The translations under genes were made by a program, and so were the position numbers. A model generated the notes under the pieces. That model did not search any database and was not told the origin of the DNA. It saw only the letters and a program-made list of their open reading frames with translations. A stretch of DNA of 64,000 nt from Cristatella mucedo (taxonomy: Eukaryota > Bryozoa > Phylactolaemata > Cristatellidae): positions 4,270,001-4,334,000 of the forward strand of contig WPIO01000004.1 of assembly GCA_009760855.2 (NCBI GenBank). Direction: 5' to 3'. Shown here one piece after another: positions 1 to 12,754 of the stretch (position 1 is the first letter of the stretch; the number at the start of each line of letters is the position of its first letter).

Positions 1-1735
<1,735 letters not shown>

Positions 1736-1740
1736 ATATG

Positions 1741-1965
1741 CGCGCTGCCCACGCCGCCATGACCATGCTGCGCATGCCGCCACTAAGCAAACCTGCATGC
1801 AGACCCTGAGCGCGGCACCCCTAACCATGCTATCCCTGTTGTTCATTGAGCATGCTACCACTACCAATCCGATCGTGCTTCGTTAGCAGCAAATGTAAAA
1901 TGCCTAGAAAGAGATTGAGTTCTCCGAGGGTGCTATTGCAAATGCATTGTCATTATTATTTTTAA
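1741..1965 (+). repeat. Dispersed repeat family C
   Basis: Diverged copy: repeated catgc words with 'ctaaccatgc', then cagcaaatgtaaaatgccta gaaagagattgagttctccg and an ATT-rich end. Full family description at 44397-44680. Confidence 0.65.
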
Positions 1966-2342
1966 TAATAATATTATTATCATTTTTATTTATATTAGAA
2001 TTCGACCACCGGAAGTTGTTGTCCTCCTTTCACTTCAGGCGTGCTTGTCCTAGCCATGACATTGTATAGGACGGACTACAATATTGACTTAGAAATGTAA
2101 CATTGATGAGTATTCAATAGTAAATGAATGGAAGTTTGTTCTTAATTTCTGTTGCGGAGCAAGCCACCGCACGACGTGCGGGCGGCTCTTTCGGCTACCC
2201 GGCAGCCGCTTGGAGGAGGCGCACCAAAGCACGGCCTTCGGCGACCGGCCCGCTACATCGGGCAGATCAGTTTAAGGCACTGCTGAGAAGGCATGGCCAG
2301 CGATCGCACCTCACAACCAGGAATTAGGCACGTGACTCCTAT
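1966..2342. other. No gene seen
   Basis: Mixed AT-rich sequence then a GC-rich part (2155-2330); no recognisable feature. Confidence 0.5.
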
Positions 2343-2496
2343 GTGATGTAATGCATTTCCGTCTGTAACTCCACAAAGTCATAAAGACCATGTGGGTGTT
2401 ACGCAGGGGAGTTTTGTATAGCGCACTCACAGCCTAAGCGGCTTTCGGTGCGCATTCGGTAGCCAACAGACTTTCTCTCACGCAACAAAGAGAAAG
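2343..2496 (-). mobile_element. CR1/L2-like LINE, 3' end
   Basis: Antisense copy of the recurring 3' end: ORF2 C-terminus (TFSL.R.TKSVGYRMRTE.. type) followed by ...ACACCCACATGGTCTTTATGAC. The same end occurs at 9480-9730, 28690-29190, 36118-36380 and 61625-61905. Confidence 0.75.
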
Positions 2497-2693
2497 TGGG
2501 AACTACCTCCACCGCTCGGGTGTCAACAGTCTCCGTCGCATTGGCTGCTCTCACGTCGCCGATTTTCATCGCAGCGATAGCAGCGCTGACCGCCGTCGCT
2601 GTTAGGGAGGCGCCAGTTATACCAGCCGAATCATGGCGGTTAGTTACTATTCGCGATTATGCGACTATACGACTGTCTATTGCCAAGGCGTAC

Positions 2694-3330
2694 TTATAAA
2701 AGGCCGGCGCCCTGGGATAGGCGGGCAGTCAGGATTCGAGACGGCATCGGGGCGTTGGCATCGGAGCTGATGTGAGCTCTAGGCCGCACAGCTGCTGCTG
2801 TACGTCATGGCAGCTGTTGAATGCCTTTAACCGTCCACTGGCGTTACATGGACTTGTCTGCACTATGGAGACGGACACGCGATATGCTAAGGTACGAGCG
2901 CTCGTCGTCGCTGTCGCGTTCCTGCTACTGTCGGCATACCTGCGTGGATCGGTGCAGCACCTGCAAGTAGCTAGCCGCGCTACAAGGTTCAGGCCTCGCG
3001 GTATTCGTAGAGCGTCGGCTGAGACGAGAGAGCCGTTGCGAGCGCTGTTTTGCAGCCTAGCTGTGACCGTACGTGAAAGCGACACCACGCTGGCGCCAGC
3101 TCGGTGACCTCCGTCGCTGCTGTCTTCTCGCGGACCTCCGTCGTACGTTCGGGCAGGCAGCCGTTTCGCGGACCGCTTTGTTCCTCCGCCGCCGTCATCG
3201 CTGCTGCCGCCGCCTCGCCGCCTCGCCACCTGCCGCCGCCGCCGCCGCTCTTGCACCGTCGCGACAGGCTCACAGAAGCAGAAGACTTTGGAAGAGTCCT
3301 TCTGACAAGTGCATCAATAAATACCCTGCA
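2694..3330 (+). other. GC-rich transcription-unit-like segment with small ORF 2865-3107
   Basis: tataaaag at 2694-2701 lies about 30 bp before a cagtcag initiator-like word, and aataaa occurs at 3315-3320. An 80-codon ORF (2865-3107) encodes METDTRYAKVRALVVAVAFL and LLSAYLRG, a short tail plus a hydrophobic signal-anchor-like stretch (residues 11-26) followed by an arginine-rich part. Two tiny uORFs precede it. No homology recognised. It may be a first exon, a small gene or LTR-like promoter sequence; weakly supported. Confidence 0.25.
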
Positions 3331-3540
3331 GCAGCGGAAAGTCTGCCGATTTGCCCAGAGATTTCTATCTTTAAAATGTAATATTTCTTACACGGAAGGA
3401 TGATTATGAGCACAGCCTTTCGTCGGGATTCATCTGACATATGTCCTTCTCCCGGAACAACCTGTCAGCAATTTGAGCGTAGTCCGGGCGCGGCTGCTCC
3501 CGGCGGACCATCAGAGAGCTCTCTCTCTCTCTCTCTCTCG

Positions 3541-3672
3541 CCGCTTTGGCCGCTTTGGCATAGTGGTTAAGGTGGTTGGTCCCGACCAAGGTCGTGGGCT
3601 GAAGCCCTGCGGCATATGTGGAGCACCTGGAGAGACATTAAGTTCTCTTATGGCGCTATACAAGCAAATTAT
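3541..3672 (+). mobile_element. tRNA-derived SINE (family A)
   Basis: tRNA-like head with A-box region ggcatagtggttaaggtgg and B-box region cgtgggctgaagccc, then the shared tail (gagcacctgg...ctcttatggcgctatacaag). Confidence 0.75.
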
Positions 3673-3756
3673 ATTTTACCAGATCATGCCGTATTCCACC
3701 CTATCTGTTGTCCGAATCGATTCTCGCCGCAATTGTAATGTCTTGGTAAATATGTG

Positions 3757-3999
3757 AGTACAGCATTTAGTGGGTCCCTGTGATTCGTCCTTGATGTGCT
3801 TATGCGTGCTGACACTGTGCATTCTGCCACTAACCACATTTGCATGCTGACCCTGTGCATGTCACCCCTAACCATATTATTCATTTCGTTTATTTTTTTC
3901 AAGCATGATTTTACTTACCATTTAATTGCATTTCCCTTTGCAGCAAATGTAAAGCGCCTAGAGAGAGATTAAGTTCTCTGAGGGCGCTTTATCCAGTGA

Positions 4000-4036
<37 letters not shown>
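3757..4036 (+). repeat. Dispersed repeat family C, with (ATT)n tail
   Basis: gacactgtgcattctgccac, catttgcatgctgaccctgt, cagcaaatgtaaagcgccta and the tail gggcgctttatccagtgaat followed by (ATT)n. Near full length. Confidence 0.8.
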
Positions 4037-4236
4037 GTCGCATGCCCGAAGATTGAATAGGCAACACGGCATGCAGTGTATTATAAATCGCAGGAAGCCC
4101 CGCGGAAGCTAATGGCCATGATGACCAACCCAGCCCCGGAAGAATATGCATATGTATAGTTCTATTAGTGAGTCCGCTGTACTCCTTCGGCGACTTCCGT
4201 CGGTGTAGCAAGATGCCTCAGTACGGTGGACTCAAC

Positions 4237-4330
4237 AGGGTCCGCTATAGAAAACTCTCCAGCGTAACATCCATTTAGTCATTGTGGCTTTGCTTAATTA
4301 CAGACGGAGATACATTAAGTTATTACATCA
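4237..4330 (+). mobile_element. CR1/L2-like LINE, 3' terminal scrap
   Basis: aaaactctccagcgtaacat ... attacagacggagatacatt matches the last 90 bases of the LINE family seen complete at 36290-36380. Confidence 0.6.
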
Positions 4331-4885
4331 GTGCAATCCCAACCGAAATGCGTGTGCGCCAGAAATTACACAATTGACATTAAAACTAGAAGAAAATTTT
4401 AGCGATAGCTAAGAAATATTACTGTAAATTGTTCAGCACTTTCTCGTATGTGCATCCTTTTGCTGAAAAATGGCCTGTACCTTTAAGCTAGCTACCCCTC
4501 TTGACACAGACTACGCCGTAATGGCGACCACTGGTTTCGGCCTTTCCCGGAAGTCCCGGCTGGGGAGGGACCGGTCTTGCGTCTGCTGGTCAGCCTCTCT
4601 TCGGTAAGCCTGCGAGCTGCGGTCGAACTCCTGGCTGCACTCCGGTGAAAGCCTTCGTGGCTACGACATGTCCGTCCCGGATGTCACATTTACTCTGAGT
4701 CCTCGGTGCTATATTTATAGTCATCTAACCACGGTACAGCAATGATGAGTTTCAAACAAGGCTGTGGGAAAGAGTGAGACAATATGCTAACTTTATTTAT
4801 AGTCCTAATTTAAATTAAAACATTGAAACGGTAAAACTTCATACGACTACGAACCTAAAAAGACTGTTCAAAGGGTATCCTTACG
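4331..4885. other. No gene seen
   Basis: Unique-looking noncoding sequence with a GC-rich middle (4500-4690). Confidence 0.5.
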
Positions 4886-4962
4886 ATGCAGCAAATGTAA
4901 AGTGCTTAGAAAGAGATTGAGTTATCTGAGGGTGCTTTATCAAGTGCATTATTATTATTATT
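4886..4962 (+). repeat. Dispersed repeat family C, tail only
   Basis: gatgcagcaaatgtaaagtg ... gggtgctttatcaagtgcat then (ATT)n. Confidence 0.7.
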
Positions 4963-5520
4963 GCACTTTCTGCACTACGGCCCCGCCATGTTGTCCCCAG
5001 AGCGCTTCCGGCGCTGCCGCTTGGACCAGCTCCGTTGGCGTGCTGGAAAGCTGCAAGATTTGAGTACAGTGAGCTTTACATTTGAGCAGCTTTTCTTTTT
5101 GTCTACCGGTCTCCTGAAATGGCTGCAAATTAATGGTATGCTTAAAATCTTACAATTCGTCGCAACTATATTTATTTTTCGGCTAAATATCAATCAAGAT
5201 CTTGAAAGAAAAAAGAAACCAGAAGGAAAATGAGATCTGCTGAAAAGACGCCAGAAGAGGCTGCTGTTCCATAAGCTAAGAGAAAGCGAAATTCTTTATC
5301 GACGGTAACAATACACCGGCAATAATAAGGCAAAGGCAGCTGCACGACGCACTCGCAGAGCTGGAGCCGTTCGACAGTCACGCCAGCATCAACGTTCAGG
5401 AGAGACTGGGGAATATTTTTCTGTCATACTTGATATAAATCCATACACACACATTTTCACACGCACTTACACACACACACACTCACGCACGCCCACACAC
5501 ACACGCACACACGCGCGCAC
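4963..5520. other. No gene seen
   Basis: Short ORFs on both strands without recognisable domains; leads into the hexanucleotide array. Confidence 0.5.
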
Positions 5521-5808
5521 ATGTGTGCGTGTGCGTGTGCGTGTGCGTGTGCGTGTGCGTGTGCGTGTGCGTGTGCGTGTGCGTGTGCGTGTGCGTGTGC
5601 GTGTGCGTGTGCGTGTGCGTGTGCGTGTGCGTGTGCGTGTGCGTGTGCGTGTGCGTGTGCGTGTGCGTGTGCGTGTGCGTGTGCGTGTGCGTGTGCGTGT
5701 GCGTGTGCGTGTGCGTGTGCGTGTGCGTGTGCGTGTGCGTGTGCGTGTGCGTGTGCGTGTGCGTGTGCGTGTGCGTGTGCGTGTGCGTGTGCGTGTGTGT
5801 GTGTGCAT
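5521..5808. repeat. (GTGTGC)n hexanucleotide array
   Basis: About 46 near-perfect GTGTGC units, preceded by 50 bases rich in CA/CG dinucleotides on the same strand (5470-5520), so the junction at 5515-5530 is an inverted repeat. All alternating purine-pyrimidine. Confidence 0.98.
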
Positions 5809-5809
5809 A

Positions 5810-6205
5810 ATATACATATATTTATATTTAATATACGCATTCCGTCTGCTGCAACTAGAGGAGCGGTGGTGAGAGCCTTTTCTACGAGCAAGTTTTCCAC
5901 CAAGTCTTTAGCTGAAAGAGTCTAGACGCCTGTGGGCTCACCGTAATTTTTGTAGTAGCAACTCCTCGGCGCTGAAGTGGAGTCACGCCTTTTAGTTCAC
6001 TCGGTAGCTCCCTGCAAAGATAAAACAGCGACGCTGTGCTTTAGCAGTGCGCCGCCCGCTCGCCTCGCTAGTCCCTCGTCCATAGATGTATCCAAGCTTC
6101 ATTAGCTCAACGAGTTTAAGTCAGCAGGGAAGATTTGGTTATTCTTGCTGTCGTCGAAAAGTATCCAAACTACGAATCTTCACTATCGACTGTTTTTAAT
6201 GAGAA

Positions 6206-6260
<55 letters not shown>

Positions 6261-7500
6261 CGATTCGCTTTGCTCTGCAGATCCTAGACTGCGGAAGTCA
6301 CATGTATGGCTTTCACACGTGAACACGGAGCACGCGTATGCTATGCAACGTTCTCAGCGAAAACTAATAAGGCAAGCCAATATGAATCAAAGCAAGTTTT
6401 AAACGTTGCAGCATAAACACCTCTGCACTAAAAGCGGCTGTGCTAACCGACGCCTCGAAGAGAAACGCCCGACCAAATTTCCTCGCTATTGGTCTCCTTC
6501 CCCGACAAATGACGTCGCATACTGAGGCGGTTGAAGCAGCTTTCTTTCACGAAGCACCGCTCAGCTGCAGCTGACGAATCGAACGGTAGGCAAGTAGGGG
6601 CAAGGGGCAAAGGGCAGAGTGGCAAAGGGCAACGGGAAGCAGCGCGAGAATTCATGTGACTCGGCGGCGATGACTCGACGACGGCGACGAGTTGAGCACG
6701 CCGGCCCATCGCACTGCCGGGCTATTTGACGAAAGCCTACTACTTTGTTTTCGGGAAGCGTTTAACCTTGCACTTTCACGCCTAGCAACAACTCAGCAGT
6801 GACGCAGCCGCGTAGACTTCCAGCTGGGCTCTACTAAAGTGCGGCCCGTTAGTCACTTTCTAAGGCAAAAGGTCACATTTGGTCGTCGTACAAAGACGCG
6901 AAACCCAGTGCGCTCACGACGGACGAAACGCCTACGCGCAAGCGTGCATGCTTCTTAAATTGAAAATTTGGAAACCATGTGGATATCGTGCGCGCGGTGT
7001 GTGCTTCGCGATGACGATTCGGCAACTGCGATTAAGGGGCACACTCATCCTAGGGATGCGGTCGTCTCATCCAACAACGGGAGGAAACATCCCCGGCTGC
7101 CTACTTCCTCGTCGACAGACTTAAACGGCCAGAGAGTGGTGCAAAAATTCAGCTGGGACATCGGTTTGCGTAGGCTTCATTGAGTGGGCGTTGAGTTTAA
7201 GTACCGACATGTCATGGGCCGGCATGGCCATTCATTCGACGTAACCTGGTAAAAGAGACGAGATTATGTGTATCTTGATACTTGGTCACATGATCGAACG
7301 GGAATACACGCAGAGAGAGAAACGTACTAAATTTCGCATGCGAAAGAGTGTGCAATATTTAGCGTCCTACGCACGCCAGCTCCTTTGAGAACATTCGCCC
7401 ATCAACACGACGAAGTATCCACCAACAAAGACAGTTTTGTACGCACAATCCAAGGATTTGAAGAAGGTGGGAAATAAATATCAGGCCTCAAAGGGCGGTG
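5810..7500. other. No gene seen
   Basis: Apart from the (GA)n tract this is unique-looking sequence with only short, unrecognised ORFs. Confidence 0.5.
6208..6255. repeat. (GA)n microsatellite
   Basis: About 24 GA units. Confidence 0.97.
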
Positions 7501-7501
7501 A

Positions 7502-7740
7502 ACTTCAGTGTCTCAGTAATCATAATAATAATAGTAGCAAAAACATTTTTAGAGCTCTCTCAGAGAACTCAATATGTTCGAGATGTTTTACATATGCTGT
7601 AAATTAGAGCGCGACCATCTGGTTAGTAGTAAAAAACAAAGTGTCAAGATGCATGTTTGGCTGGTGTTAACATGCTGTGTCATCACACATAAGCAGACAA
7701 AGGACAAATCACAAGGACCCAGCAATACTGCGAGGAACAG
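7502..7740 (-). repeat. Dispersed repeat family C, diverged
   Basis: (AAT)n start, ctctcagagaactcaatatg, then 'cacataagcagacaaaggac' as in the other antisense copies. Confidence 0.65.
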
Positions 7741-8139
7741 GTGCGCTATTAGCTTAGATGGCGGCCTAACAAGAGCTGGTCTCTTTTGACCGCTTGTATT
7801 CATTCTCAGGATGCGAAACATGCGTCACGACTTACCATTGTTCTCGGCTATCTGAGCGAATGGTTGAATAAAAAAACCAGGCCAGCAGGTCAGCCGCAGG
7901 TCAGTTCTTTTCTTGATCCAATCACCTACTTATTAGGAACCACGTGCATACAGCAGTACAACAGTCGTTAGTGCACAACAATGTGACATCAATGCGCAGG
8001 ATCGACGTCCCCTTTCAGTGCTGATACGAAGAAGCCAAAATGCGACGTCGATAAATTCAGCGAAGCAAGTAACAACCAATCAAAAGCGCATGCGAAAAAG
8101 CTAAGTATACGGATTTCATACCGGCATTGGGTAGAGTAT

Positions 8140-8280
8140 AATTTAATTAATAAGTAAATAATAATTTAATAATGTATTATAATAATAAATATAACATAAA
8201 TACAAATATAACATATATATACATATATATATAAACATAATATAAACATATAAATAAACATAAACATATAAATATAACAA
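8140..8280. repeat. AT-rich low-complexity tract
   Basis: Nearly pure A/T with tataaaca-like words (ataaacata) repeated. Confidence 0.9.
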
Positions 8281-8595
8281 TATTAATAATGACAATGGAT
8301 TTGTACAGTGCCCCTAGATGAGAGAGCTCTATGATCTCTTTCTACGAACTTAACGTGTGCTGTCAATCGGTTTAATGGTAAAATGCAGTCAGCGCGCATA
8401 AACACCTCCTTAAGGGCAATTTACACGGACCTATAAAATGCATGCTTTGCGAAGCAGATGCGTTTTCAGATTCTTTTTTAAATGTCCTCAAATCAGAAGA
8501 TGACTGGACGTAAGTTATGAGCGAGTTCAAGGCTTTGGGTGCATGCGAACTGAAGGCTCGGTCTCCAAAGTATTTGAAGCTGGTTGGAAGCACAG
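8281..8595 (-). repeat. Dispersed repeat family C, extended copy
   Basis: gtacagtgcccctagatgag ... tatgatctctttctacgaac, later gagttcaaggctttgggtgc and aggctcggtctccaaagtat, the distal part also seen at 19505-19560. Confidence 0.65.
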
Positions 8596-8679
8596 CTAAC
8601 CGATTTGAGTCAGAGTAGCGGGTGTATGATATCTAGCCTGATTGGGAAGAATATCAGATAATATAATATATTTTGGGCA

Positions 8680-8760
8680 ATATATATATATATATATATA
8701 TATTAAATATATCATATATATATATATATTAAATATATCATATATATATATAATATATAA
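8680..8760. repeat. (TA)n tract with internal duplication
   Basis: Two copies of a unit made of (AT)n followed by taaatatatcat, then (TA)n. Confidence 0.9.
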
Positions 8761-10165
8761 GCTGGAGCAAGAAAATGATGGGACCTAAAAGTGAGTGACA
8801 ACAAATTCAAGTGAATACGCTGCTTGATGAGTCAGCTCCTGTCAATTAGAAGCGGTGTAATGTGGTAATTGCGACATTCACTAACTATGCGCCTAGCTGC
8901 CGATTTTTTCCACCAACTTTGAGCTTTTATTGCACAGGCAGAACAGACTTGCTCAAGCAGTGAGACGCATTACCCGCCACGGGATGTTGAAGATTCTTGG
9001 AAGAACTCGGGTGTGGCATGCCTGTCAAAGCAGGCCCGAATTTATTGAAATTTGTGTGGATAAAAGTGGGCAGAGTTGTTAGCTCGCAGATGCGGTCGTC
9101 TAGTGAAGGGTACATTTTGGAACAAAATCCCATGAGTTCGTGCACACGATGTCGTGTGCATGAGATACGCTGTCAAGGCCCATTTTTTGAGGACAGGTTT
9201 TCAAGTTTCTATGTACAACTAGATTTTCACATAACCAGTAAGTTGGTTCTTCCAGCATTCAATTGGAGAATGTCGTGTTTCCACCCAAGTGTGAATATCA
9301 GCGATACATGTGCAGAAAGGGAGTTTAGAGTTTGACGTGCTGGACGGCAGGGAGGGATCAAAGCACAGGTACTGCTTTGTATCATCTGCATAGAAATGAA
9401 TGCCTAGATAGATCGTGCCTGCCAATGGCATCGGAAAGAGTACGGTGGCTATCAATTGAAAAAAAATGTATCTCCGCCTCAGTCTGTAACTCCACAAAGA
9501 CTATGTGGGTGTCACGCAGGAGAGTTTTGCATAGCGAACTCATAGCCTAAGTGGCTTTCGGTACGCATTCGGTAGCCAACAGACTTTTTCTCGCGAAACA
9601 AAGAGAAAGTGGGAAGCACAGCAGAGTCAGGAGAGCAGTCGAGGTAGTGAGTAGAATGGAAGTAACAGCTCAGGACCGCTGAAAAGGATGAGCCATAGTC
9701 GGCAGCAGGAGAGTAGTTAAAAAGAAGTGAACCCAGCAAAGATCCTTTGGGTACCTCCAACCCTTCGAGGCTTCGAGGACAATTGTCGCCAGCTGACATC
9801 AGTACTATGAAGTATCTCACGAGATTTTACTGAAACCATTGCAGTGCAGTGCTAGTGAGTTCCAGGTGAGATGAGAGGCGCTCAACATAACACTCGGCCG
9901 TCAATATTATCAAACGCTGCCGAAAGATCATTTCCGAGAAAGAGCAGACTGCAGCGGCATAAATTGCAGCGGAATACACTGCTTTCATTTCTTATTAGCA
10001 CGGTGAGAAGGCCAAGAAACCGCATGCACTCCCCGCTACTGCACTCCCCAACTGCATCGGAAATTATACGCCCCCTCGTTAAAGGTACGCTAAGATCTAG
10101 GCAAGCTACTGAAACCATCCACGAGTTCTGTGCAAAGAGATCTCTCTCAACAAAGAGCTCCATGC
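8760..10165 (-). mobile_element. CR1/L2-like LINE fragment, rearranged or nested
   Basis: Minus-strand reverse transcriptase pieces appear in order: DLSAAFDNID (about 9900), VPKGSLLGSLLF (about 9730) and YADDTKQYLCFDPSL (about 9370). Between the second and third lies a copy of the element's own 3' end (9480-9730; NYSPAADYGSSFSAVLSC then PTFSLFREKKSVGYRMR), so a second copy is inserted or the element was rearranged. Many stops; not functional. Confidence 0.75.
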
Positions 10166-10370
10166 TGGACTACATTCTGCTTCCCGCAGCGGCAACGTTG
10201 TTACATCCGACTGTAGACTACCACGCAGAATCCACGTGTGTCTGCCATGATGTTTGCAGCTATGCTGTCCAATTCTTACTGGTAAGCTTGCCTTGCCTTT
10301 AAAGGAATTTGAATCCTCAGTTTAAAACTATAGTGGAAAAGAATCATGTGAACGTTTTGATTTAAATCAT

Positions 10371-10507
10371 AAATATAATTCATTTTTATAGCGCCTCAAG
10401 AAAACTTAATCTATTCAGGCGCTTCACATATGCCTCGGGTCTCGAACCCACGACCTCAGCCAGGCCTTGGTCGGGGCGAGCACCTTTACCACTGGACCAA
10501 ACCAGAT
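10371..10507 (-). mobile_element. tRNA-derived SINE (family A)
   Basis: Antisense copy: tail atttttatagcgcctcaaga, B-box complement ctcgaacccacgacctc, A-box complement tttaccactggaccaaacc. Confidence 0.8.
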
Positions 10508-10770
10508 CAAAGATCATGCCTCCCACAGTTGTAATCTGCCGACCTCCTTCTGGCTGTCTTTTTTTGGCTGTTTTTTGTCTTTGGCTGTCTGGCACCTTTT
10601 AGGAAAAATACTGCGGACGAGCTTAGCGGAGCTACATCCTCAGGGAACTATTGAAGCTAGTTTTGTTTGAACATATATTTTCGCATTCTAAAGGTAAAAC
10701 CTGAATGCTTAACAAAGTATATAACCTGCACTGGTGCAGCTCTCAGCTTAGCCGCGATGGGAGCCCTTGC

Positions 10771-10985
10771 CTTAGCGGAGTCGACTAGGGCGCCTAGTAG
10801 AGACCCAGCTCTTGCTCCACCTAGCTCAGGTGAGAGTGGAGCTTTGTGCAGGCGATGCTGCTAGGAGATGGAGCGACTAATGCGCTTGTCTTAGCGGGTT
10901 CGACTAGGACACCTAGTACAGGCCCGGCTCCTGGTCTACCCGCTAAAGTTACAATGAAGCCTCGTGCAGACGATGCGGTCAGGAT
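10771..10985. repeat. Degenerate 119-bp tandem duplication
   Basis: cttagcggagtcgactaggg (10771) recurs as cttagcgggttcgactagga (10890), and gtgcaggcgatgctg recurs as gtgcagacgatgcgg at the same spacing of about 119 bp. Confidence 0.75.
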
Positions 10986-11219
10986 TTGCACCGACTAATA
11001 TGCTGAAGTAGAAATAGCAGCTACGCGCGAGGTCAAGAGTTTAGAGGAGAGAGAATATAATGAGACGACTGACAGAGCTCGGGGCTGCAGCTTGGTAGTC
11101 GATGTGAGACTACGCTTCGAGAGCACGAGAGACGAACCTACGGCGACGAACAGCTAAGTGCAACTAAGTGCAGTTGTGTTCTGCCGGCTACTCAGTTAGC
11201 TGATCGTATCTTGGGGTGC

Positions 11220-11498
11220 TGTAGCGATCCGCCTTCGGGGTTGGGACAATCGCTAGCGACGCGCGCATAGGATAGCTTATTATAATCGGGCTTCGGGAGT
11301 TCGCGCAGTTAACTCCGTTAGTCCGGTGCGCGCCGCGTAAAGCGCTTGCGCCGCCGGCGCGTAACCACTACTAACAGGCCCAGAATAAACTGTTGCTTTC
11401 GGCACCCAGTTGTGGCCGCCTGTGTTTTAACCGCGTTGCAGCACTGCATCACACAGTCCACTGGTAGAGAGTCGGGGACGAGCATCTGCGCGGTTACA
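11220..11498 (+). mobile_element. Possible solo LTR
   Basis: Begins TGTAGCGATCC and ends CGCGGTTACA, short inverted ends in the TG...CA style, with aataaa at 11384-11389. No convincing target duplication was found at these exact borders, and no gag-pol lies nearby, so this is tentative. Confidence 0.25.
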
Positions 11499-11680
11499 AC
11501 CTACAGCGTACTTATTTAAAACTGTTTGTTCCTTCACTACTACTAGTGTTAAAAATAATCATGATTATTACAACCATTATTATGGTTACGAATACGATAA
11601 ATTACTCAATAATTTTCGTAGCAAATATATATATATATATGCTTCAAAAATTATTGAGTAAATTATCATTATAATGATAT

Positions 11681-11811
11681 TTGTCTATAATTCATTTTTA
11701 ATTCACACTAAGAGAAATTCATCTCTATCCAGGCGCTTCACATATCCCGTAGCGCTCGAGCCCGGATCTTGGTCGTCAAAGGCGAGCACCGTGCCCCGGG
11801 CCAAACCAAGT
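11681..11811 (-). mobile_element. tRNA-derived SINE (family A), diverged
   Basis: aggcgcttcacatatcccgt, gctcgagcccggatcttggt and gggccaaaccaag match the antisense of family A; the A-box region is altered. Confidence 0.65.
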
Positions 11812-12598
11812 CATACTTGCGCGACACTACGCTCGTTGAGTGCATACACGTTTGTAAATTATTTTACTGCAACTTCGGAAATGGAGCCGGCCGACCGGGT
11901 TCGTTGGGGGGGCCGTCTGCACTCGGAAGTGCACAATCGAACGCGTCGATCAGCGTGCCTTCCGGGCAGGTCGCCCACCCCTCCCCGCCCCCTCCCCCAG
12001 GTGCTGAGGTGCCGGCTGTGCGAGACCCGCAGGTAAGCACGAGCATGCGTTTACACCGCGCGAGCTTAGTGCAACGCGAGCTAGGGGCCAGCGACGGATT
12101 GACGTAAGAGGCTAGCGACGTACTTAACAGTCGTCAACGGTGTTAGCGGCGGCGCTATCGATTGCGCCAACGCGCGCTAATCGCTCCTGTGATTGGATAG
12201 ACGCGCCATCTGGGAATAGAGTGCCTGTGTTGCCTTGGTTGCAGGACTGGAGGGCTTCGCTCAGCCGCCGCAGACGGCCTTCGAGCTCTATAACTCGGCA
12301 CAGACCGAAGCCGCGGTACCGCGCCGCCTCGCCAGCGCGGCGGTCAGCAGCGCAGCCAGGCCCTGCAAATAAATCAGCTCCAGCGAGCGGCGACTCGCGG
12401 AGTAAATCGCATTGCTAGCTCGCGCGAAAGCGCCGTAAATCGCTTAGCGGATGCAGCTTCTAAGGAGCCGACAATCTTCGAGCAGCGGCTCGTCCGCTAC
12501 GGCGCTACGCTGTAGCGGCGGCCAGCTGCCGGCTATGCGGGAGCGAGCGAGCGGGGGGGAGGAGGAGGAGGCGGAGTTGCCCGTCGCGGCTGCTGCCA

Positions 12599-12698
12599 GC
12601 GCACTCAGTCTGCTGTCTACTAGTCTTACTAGTCTACTCAGCGCACTCAGTCTGCTGTCTACTAGTCTTACTAGTCTACTCAGCGCACTCAGTCTGCT
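12599..12698. repeat. 42-bp tandem repeat, 2.4 copies
   Basis: gcgcactcagtctgctgtct followed by actagtcttactagtctact ca, repeated exactly at 12599 and 12641 with a partial third copy to 12698. Each unit has two ACTAGT words. The period is a multiple of three and both strands stay open, but no known protein is seen. Confidence 0.95.
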
Positions 12699-12739
12699 CC
12701 GCATTCTCTTCCGATCCCCTTCCACCCCCTTCGCCTCCT

Positions 12740-12754
12740 CCCCCCCCCCCCCCC
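12740..12754. repeat. C homopolymer (15)
   Basis: Uninterrupted run of 15 C in a C-rich stretch. Confidence 0.95.

Noticed and set aside
5457-5903. Overlapping long ORFs encoding (His-Ala)n, (Thr-Arg)n, (Val-Cys)n
   Set aside because: Products of the hexanucleotide array being stop-free in every frame.
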